From: a virus
Virus record (IMG/VR): IMGVR_UViG_3300010389_000001
Span: 1 to 64,000 of that record
Direction: 5' to 3' (one strand)
Length of the DNA: 64,000 nt
Shown piece by piece: positions 60,367 to 64,000 of this stretch. The stretch's first letter is position 1, and the number at the start of each line of letters is the position of its first letter. Both the position numbers and the translations under genes were made by a program. The notes beneath the pieces were generated by a model. It was given only the letters and a program-made list of their open reading frames with translations, was not told the origin of the DNA and made no database searches.

Positions 60367-60576
60367 ATGAGCACGAAGCCAATCAATAAGACCAAGTCAA
60401 CTAAGTCTGTTCGCCTACGACTAAGCTTGAATCAGCCATCAAAGCGCGCTGGATGCAATCAGCTTAGCATTACCGTGCCTTCAAGCGACTGGCGCATTCC
60501 AAACCAGAGCCTAAGTTTGAGCGTTCGAGATGCCGAGGTTATTCGTCGTTTTCTAAATGAGTACCTTGGCGACTGA
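60367..60576 (+). CDS. Hypothetical basic protein
   Basis: 69 residues; Lys/Ser-rich start then a beta-rich body (KSVRLRLSLNQPSKRAGCNQ, LSITVPSSDWRIPNQSLSLS). AAAGGAG precedes ATG 60367. Ends before a terminator. Confidence 0.6.
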   Translation: MSTKPINKTKSTKSVRLRLSLNQPSKRAGCNQLSITVPSSDWRIPNQSLSLSVRDAEVIRRFLNEYLGD

Positions 60577-60596
60577 TAAGTAGTCTCTTAGAGGGG

Positions 60597-60628
60597 GCCG
60601 GCAGCGAATAGTCGCTGCCGGCTTTATT
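60597..60628 (+). terminator. Rho-independent terminator
   Basis: GCCGGCAGCG-AATAGT-CGCTGCCGGC then TTTATTG. Confidence 0.88.
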
Positions 60629-60663
60629 GCGTTAGTTAAACAAAGTTTTAGACGAGCGGGTAA

Positions 60664-61509
60664 ATGGCAGATAAAGTTCTGATTGTAGATGGTTATAATA
60701 TGATTCACCGCTGCCGCTTTCAGTGGGGTGGGGGATTGGCGAAGGGTGATAATCAAATTGTATATAACTTCTTTAGAACTTTCAAGGCAACTGTTACCCA
60801 GTTTCAGCCAGACGTGGTGTACTTTCCGCTCGACGGCACCCCAAAGGTAAGGCTTGATCTGGATTCGGAGTATAAGGCAAACCGAAAGATTGACGAGTCT
60901 GATCCCGAAGTAGTAGCTTACTGGAAATACTTTAGGGAGCAAAAAAGAGAGATTATTAGATCTCTGCGAGAAAATTATCCAGTTCGGGTAGTTTATCATC
61001 CGGAAAATGAGTGTGACGACTTGATTTATTATCTAGTTAAGCATCACCACTATAATGATGATGTTACAATTGTTTCTTCAGATACTGATTTTATTCAGAT
61101 TTTAAATGAATTTTCAGACAATGTAAAGCTATACAATCCGGTTGCAAAAAAGTATAGAGAAAATACTCCGTATGATTACGTTGCCTGGAAAGCTATGGTT
61201 GGTGACAAGGCGGATAATATTCCTGGAGTTAGAGGCGTAGGCAAGATTGGTGCAGAAAAGATCCTTCTAAAGAAGGGCGGGCTTCAGGAAAAGCTACTCT
61301 CAGATAAGTTTAGAGAGTCCTACGAGAGTTCTTATAAACTTATCAAGTTCCTTGATTTGAAGGAAGAAGAAAGTAATATAATGATAACAAGTTCTGATCT
61401 TGATATCAATGCAATCGAAAGCGATTTTGAAATGATGAACTTTAATTCAATGCTCAAAGCAGATTACCTAGAATCTTATGAGCAAGAATTCAGCAGACTA
61501 AAGAGGTAA
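60664..61509 (+). CDS. Flap endonuclease / 5'-3' exonuclease
   Basis: 281 residues of the FEN/T5-D15/T4-RNase H type: DKVLIVDGYNMIHRCRFQWG (first metal Asp), VVYFPLDGTPKVRLDLDSEY, YHPENECDDLIYYLVKH, TIVSSDTDFIQIL, WKAMVGDKADNIPGVRGVGK with the helix-hairpin-helix GVRGVGKIGA. Removes RNA primers and 5' flaps in replication and repair. Adjoins glnA. Confidence 0.9.
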   Translation: MADKVLIVDGYNMIHRCRFQWGGGLAKGDNQIVYNFFRTFKATVTQFQPDVVYFPLDGTPKVRLDLDSEYKANRKIDESDPEVVAYWKYFREQKREIIRSLRENYPVRVVYHPENECDDLIYYLVKHHHYNDDVTIVSSDTDFIQILNEFSDNVKLYNPVAKKYRENTPYDYVAWKAMVGDKADNIPGVRGVGKIGAEKILLKKGGLQEKLLSDKFRESYESSYKLIKFLDLKEEESNIMITSSDLDINAIESDFEMMNFNSMLKADYLESYEQEFSRLKR

Positions 61510-61510
61510 C

Positions 61511-62560
61511 ATGAAAACTACGATACTTAAGTGCGAATACATCTGGCTTGACGGAAACAAGACCCAGACTCTACGATCCAAGACAAGAGTTCTTTCGCTT
61601 AGAAGCGAAGAGGAGAACTGGAATTTATCACTAAAAGATATTCCGATGTGGTCTTTTGATGGATCAAGCACCAATCAGGCCGAAACAACTGCTTCAGACC
61701 TAGTTCTTAGGCCAGTATTTGCTTGCGTTGATTCGAATAGGGAGAACGGCGTTGTCGTCCTGTGCGATGTTCTTAATCCAGATATGACTCCGCATGAATC
61801 AAATCATAGAGCAAAGCTTATAGATCAGCTTCTGGAGCACAGAGATTCCGACCCGTTCGTGGGGTTTGAGCAAGAGTATTTCCTCTATGACAATAATGGC
61901 GTCATGGGCTGGGAGGAAGATCCGGAGGCTATGAGGCCGCAGGGTCCATACTATTGTGGAGTAGGCACAGATAATGTAGCCGGGAGAAACTTGGTCGAGT
62001 TGCATCTAACCTCCTGCATTAACTCTGGCTTATCTATCGTCGGTGTGAACGCTGAGGTTGCAAAGGGTCAGTGGGAGTATCAGGTTGGTGGTCCCGGAGT
62101 CAATGTTGTTGCTGCCTGTGATCATCTTTGGGTTTCAAGATTCCTTCTTCAGAGGGTGTGTGAGCTTCAGGGTGTTTCGGTATCATTTGATCCAAAGCCA
62201 GTGACCGGAGATTGGAACGGAAGCGGAATGCATACAAACTTCTCAACGAGATCCATGAGAGAAGCTGGTGGCATTAACGCTATCAATAAGGCGTGCGAGC
62301 TACTCGGGGAGGAGTCTGCGCTTATGGCGGCCAGAGCCAATTACGGAGAGGGCCTTGAAAGAAGGCTTACTGGGAAGCATGAGACTGCAAATATCGATGA
62401 GTATTCTTTTGGTGTTGCCGATAGGTCTGCGTCAGTAAGAATTCCTCTTCACGTTTCTAGAGATGGACAAGGCTATCTTGAAGATAGGCGCCCAAACTCA
62501 AACGCTGACCCCTACCGTGTTACTGCGGTACTGGTATCTAGCCTTGGAGGCTTAGGCTAG
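61511..62560 (+). CDS. glnII: Glutamine synthetase, type II (eukaryote-like)
   Basis: 349 residues. Beta-grasp start (CEYIWLDGNKTQTLRSKTRV), then PMWSFDGSSTNQAETTASDL, FVGFEQEYFL (metal Glu), CGVGTDNVAGRNLVELHL, VNAEVAKGQWEYQVGGPGVN, GDWNGSGMHTNFSTRSMRE and SVRIPL. These match GSII (GLN2/GlnII, ~340-370 residues) more than bacterial GSI. Makes glutamine from glutamate and ammonium and would feed asnB. It lacks the GSI adenylylation loop, so should escape that host control. Confidence 0.92.
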   Translation: MKTTILKCEYIWLDGNKTQTLRSKTRVLSLRSEEENWNLSLKDIPMWSFDGSSTNQAETTASDLVLRPVFACVDSNRENGVVVLCDVLNPDMTPHESNHRAKLIDQLLEHRDSDPFVGFEQEYFLYDNNGVMGWEEDPEAMRPQGPYYCGVGTDNVAGRNLVELHLTSCINSGLSIVGVNAEVAKGQWEYQVGGPGVNVVAACDHLWVSRFLLQRVCELQGVSVSFDPKPVTGDWNGSGMHTNFSTRSMREAGGINAINKACELLGEESALMAARANYGEGLERRLTGKHETANIDEYSFGVADRSASVRIPLHVSRDGQGYLEDRRPNSNADPYRVTAVLVSSLGGLG

Positions 62561-62562
62561 TC

Positions 62563-62979
62563 GTGGGCAGAAAAATCGACAAATACTATAAATACCTTGA
62601 GGTTGATCAGGGTAATGGTATTACGGCTTTTGGGTGGACCGATGCTGATTCTATAGATAAGAATCAAGATTATGTATTAAGCTATCCGTCTAGATCAAAG
62701 AAAACTTCAGAAGAAGATCTGGAGTGGTCAAGCAAAGAAGGCTGTAGCGCAACTGCGCTTGTCGATTACGCAACTTACGTTGAGAGGCTAACTGGGGAAT
62801 CTCCGCAGGGCTTCTTCGATGAGTGGGAAGAAAAAATAGACTTATACGATGAATCTAAAGAAAGCTGGAGAGAGGGATCTGCGGAGTTTATATTAAATCT
62901 ATGCAGACTAATCTTGGGAGAGAAAGCTAGCTTCACACAATTTGGAAGAGTTTATAAAAGAGTCAATGTCGAAAGCTAA
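62563..62979 (+). CDS. Hypothetical acidic protein
   Basis: 138 residues from GTG 62563, 2 bp after glnII. Acidic with AFGWTDADSIDKNQDYVLSY and a C-terminal helix. Overlaps the methyltransferase start by 14 bases. No family recognised. Confidence 0.6.
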   Translation: MGRKIDKYYKYLEVDQGNGITAFGWTDADSIDKNQDYVLSYPSRSKKTSEEDLEWSSKEGCSATALVDYATYVERLTGESPQGFFDEWEEKIDLYDESKESWREGSAEFILNLCRLILGEKASFTQFGRVYKRVNVES

Positions 62980-63532
62980 AAAGATCTATTATAGCAATCC
63001 TGTTAATCCGCACAATTTTCGAGATAGAACCAGGCGACAAAGATATGAAACAAAAAAGTCTAATTCCAACGACTTAAATCTATCAATAGCAACGATAAAC
63101 TTCTCTAATGATGAGAACTTGGCCTTCACGATTAGGGGTGCTGCTTGTTTCGGAGTAAGAGACATTTACATTATAGGTTCTGTGCCGCCCAGATCTTTTC
63201 TAAATTCCAGGTCTGGGTCACTGTACGATTACGTAAACATTAAGTCTTTCTCAAGGCCCTCAACTTTTCTGAGATTCTGCAGAGATAATGAGATCGACTT
63301 ATTTAGTTTAGATATTACGGATGACTCACGGTCAATATATGATGTGGAGTTTTCTGCAGAAAAAAAGTCTGCAATCGTCCTGGGGCATGAAACAATGGGC
63401 ATTCCTGCAGAGATCTTGTTTAACAGCAAACATATTCATATTCCGATGCCAGGAGTTGGATACTGTTTAAATGTAAGTCAAGCCGGCACAGTTGCCATGA
63501 GCGAGTTCTTTAGAAAGACACTAACACGATAG
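62966..63532 (+). CDS. SpoU/TrmH-family RNA 2'-O-methyltransferase
   Basis: 188 residues. N-terminal basic region (NFRDRTRRQRYETKKSNSND); SPOUT motif 1 with N (NDENLAFTIRGAACFGVRDI), motif 2 (SAIVLGHETMGIPAEILF) and motif 3 (HIPMPGVGYCLNVSQAGTVA MSEF). Trefoil-knot methyltransferase, ribose methylation of tRNA or rRNA. Fits with the other tRNA-modifying genes (TilS, tRNAs). Confidence 0.88.
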   Translation: MSKAKKIYYSNPVNPHNFRDRTRRQRYETKKSNSNDLNLSIATINFSNDENLAFTIRGAACFGVRDIYIIGSVPPRSFLNSRSGSLYDYVNIKSFSRPSTFLRFCRDNEIDLFSLDITDDSRSIYDVEFSAEKKSAIVLGHETMGIPAEILFNSKHIHIPMPGVGYCLNVSQAGTVAMSEFFRKTLTR

Positions 63533-63541
63533 GGAGCAAAA

Positions 63542-63733
63542 ATGAGCGAAGAAAGAGAAGACTTTATTTACTTTACCTACGACAATCGAACTTCAGGAAA
63601 TGCTGAAGGGCAAGGCGGGAGTGATGAGCGCCGTAAAGTGCAGGTCTCTAGAGAGACATGGGAGAGGGGTTGGCTCAATTACTGGAAGCATGTTGAGCGA
63701 ACTATGGCTACAGAGCTGCCCTCAGAAGAGTAG
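63542..63733 (+). CDS. Hypothetical small acidic protein
   Basis: 63 residues; acidic/Arg-rich (SEEREDFIYFTYDNRTSGNA) with RETWERGWLNYWKHVERTMA. AGGGAG precedes the ATG. No family recognised. Confidence 0.58.
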   Translation: MSEEREDFIYFTYDNRTSGNAEGQGGSDERRKVQVSRETWERGWLNYWKHVERTMATELPSEE

Positions 63734-63747
63734 GTCGAAAAGCCCTG

Positions 63748-64000
63748 TTACCCTTGGCCCACAGCCTCTTTTGCTAGGCTGTGGATTTTCTCTTTTATGG
63801 GACTCCAATGCTTTTCGGATAGATGCTCTGAGGCAAGCTCTATCCCCAAGAGTCCAAATATTTGGAATAGGAAATCTCCGATGCCAAAGATAACGGCCGC
63901 AATCTTTGTTAGCACTGGTTCGGGGGCAGCAAGTAAAGCTAAGCTGATTGTATCAAGTATCAGTGCGATACCGTTTGTAATAGAGAATACTAGGTCTAGC
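63748..64000 (-). CDS. C-terminal part of a hydrophobic protein (minus strand)
   Basis: The last ~83 residues of a protein whose start lies beyond the window. Open in the minus frame ending at 63748: DLVFSITNGIALILDTISLA, LLAAPEPVLTKIAAVIFGIG, DFLFQIFGLLGIELASEH, then a basic end. Two or three hydrophobic helices; possibly a membrane protein or holin-like. The opposite strand has no credible gene here. Confidence 0.6.
   Translation of the reverse strand, partial: LDLVFSITNGIALILDTISLALLAAPEPVLTKIAAVIFGIGDFLFQIFGLLGIELASEHLSEKHWSPIKEKIHSLAKEAVGQG
63759..63796 (+). terminator. Terminator after 63542
   Basis: CCACAGCCT-N8-AGGCTGTGG then ATTTTCTCTTTT; it overlaps the end of the convergent minus-strand gene. 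Confidence 0.8.

Overview
The window reads as part of the genome of a large tailed-phage-like replicon. The evidence is dense, mostly plus-strand packing of small genes; a phage-encoded tmRNA; about nine tRNA or tRNA-like genes, one split by a group I intron with a LAGLIDADG endonuclease; a free-standing HNH gene; and phage-style accessory proteins (ArdC-like antirestriction, GP88 family, Hsp20, NusG, sigma factor, ATP ligase, flap exonuclease, UV endonuclease, thioredoxin-like lipoprotein). Lipobox lipoproteins and sigma70-like promoters suggest a bacterial, probably Gram-negative host; I cannot name it. The left end begins with an intact Nextera adapter, so it is a library or assembly edge and not a biological terminus.

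Layout. (1) 0-3.4 kb: AT-rich genes (glycosyltransferase tail, HExxH protein, small lipoprotein, GNAT protein). (2) 3.4-4.15 kb: gene-free, with a TGCAAAGCTT repeat cluster followed by about 150 bp of GTCAA words in an 11-bp register; a candidate origin, partition or operator region. (3) 4.1-20 kb: GC-rich, mostly small genes, many behind their own copy of one conserved promoter and separated by dozens of copies of a 16-bp asymmetric word, GGGCAA-N4-TTTACA. (4) 20-36 kb: AT-richer; Hsp20, histone H1-like protein, TlpA-like lipoprotein, deaminase, a Ro60/DUF2828-like vWA protein, NusG, tRNAs and several large structured RNA candidates. (5) 36-43 kb: a run of otherwise unrelated proteins that share an N-terminal ~32-residue helical module (earlier members at 1.4, 2.4, 33.3 and 34.9 kb), including one gene encoding almost only that module. 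(6) 43-64 kb: tRNAs, alanine-rich paralogues, class II LysRS, CYTH protein, DNA ligase, sigma factor, tmRNA, UvsE, asparagine synthetase, TilS, flap exonuclease, glutamine synthetase and a SpoU methyltransferase.

How it may work together. The 16-bp word ends exactly 7 bp upstream of the -35 box at about ten promoters, so the words probably bind a regulator. The phage sigma factor and NusG may act on the same promoters. Translation genes form a coherent set: LysRS with tRNA-Lys, TilS with a CAT-anticodon tRNA, glutamine and asparagine synthetases with tRNA-Asn, and tmRNA for ribosome rescue. All functional assignments come from motifs read by eye; no database search was run.
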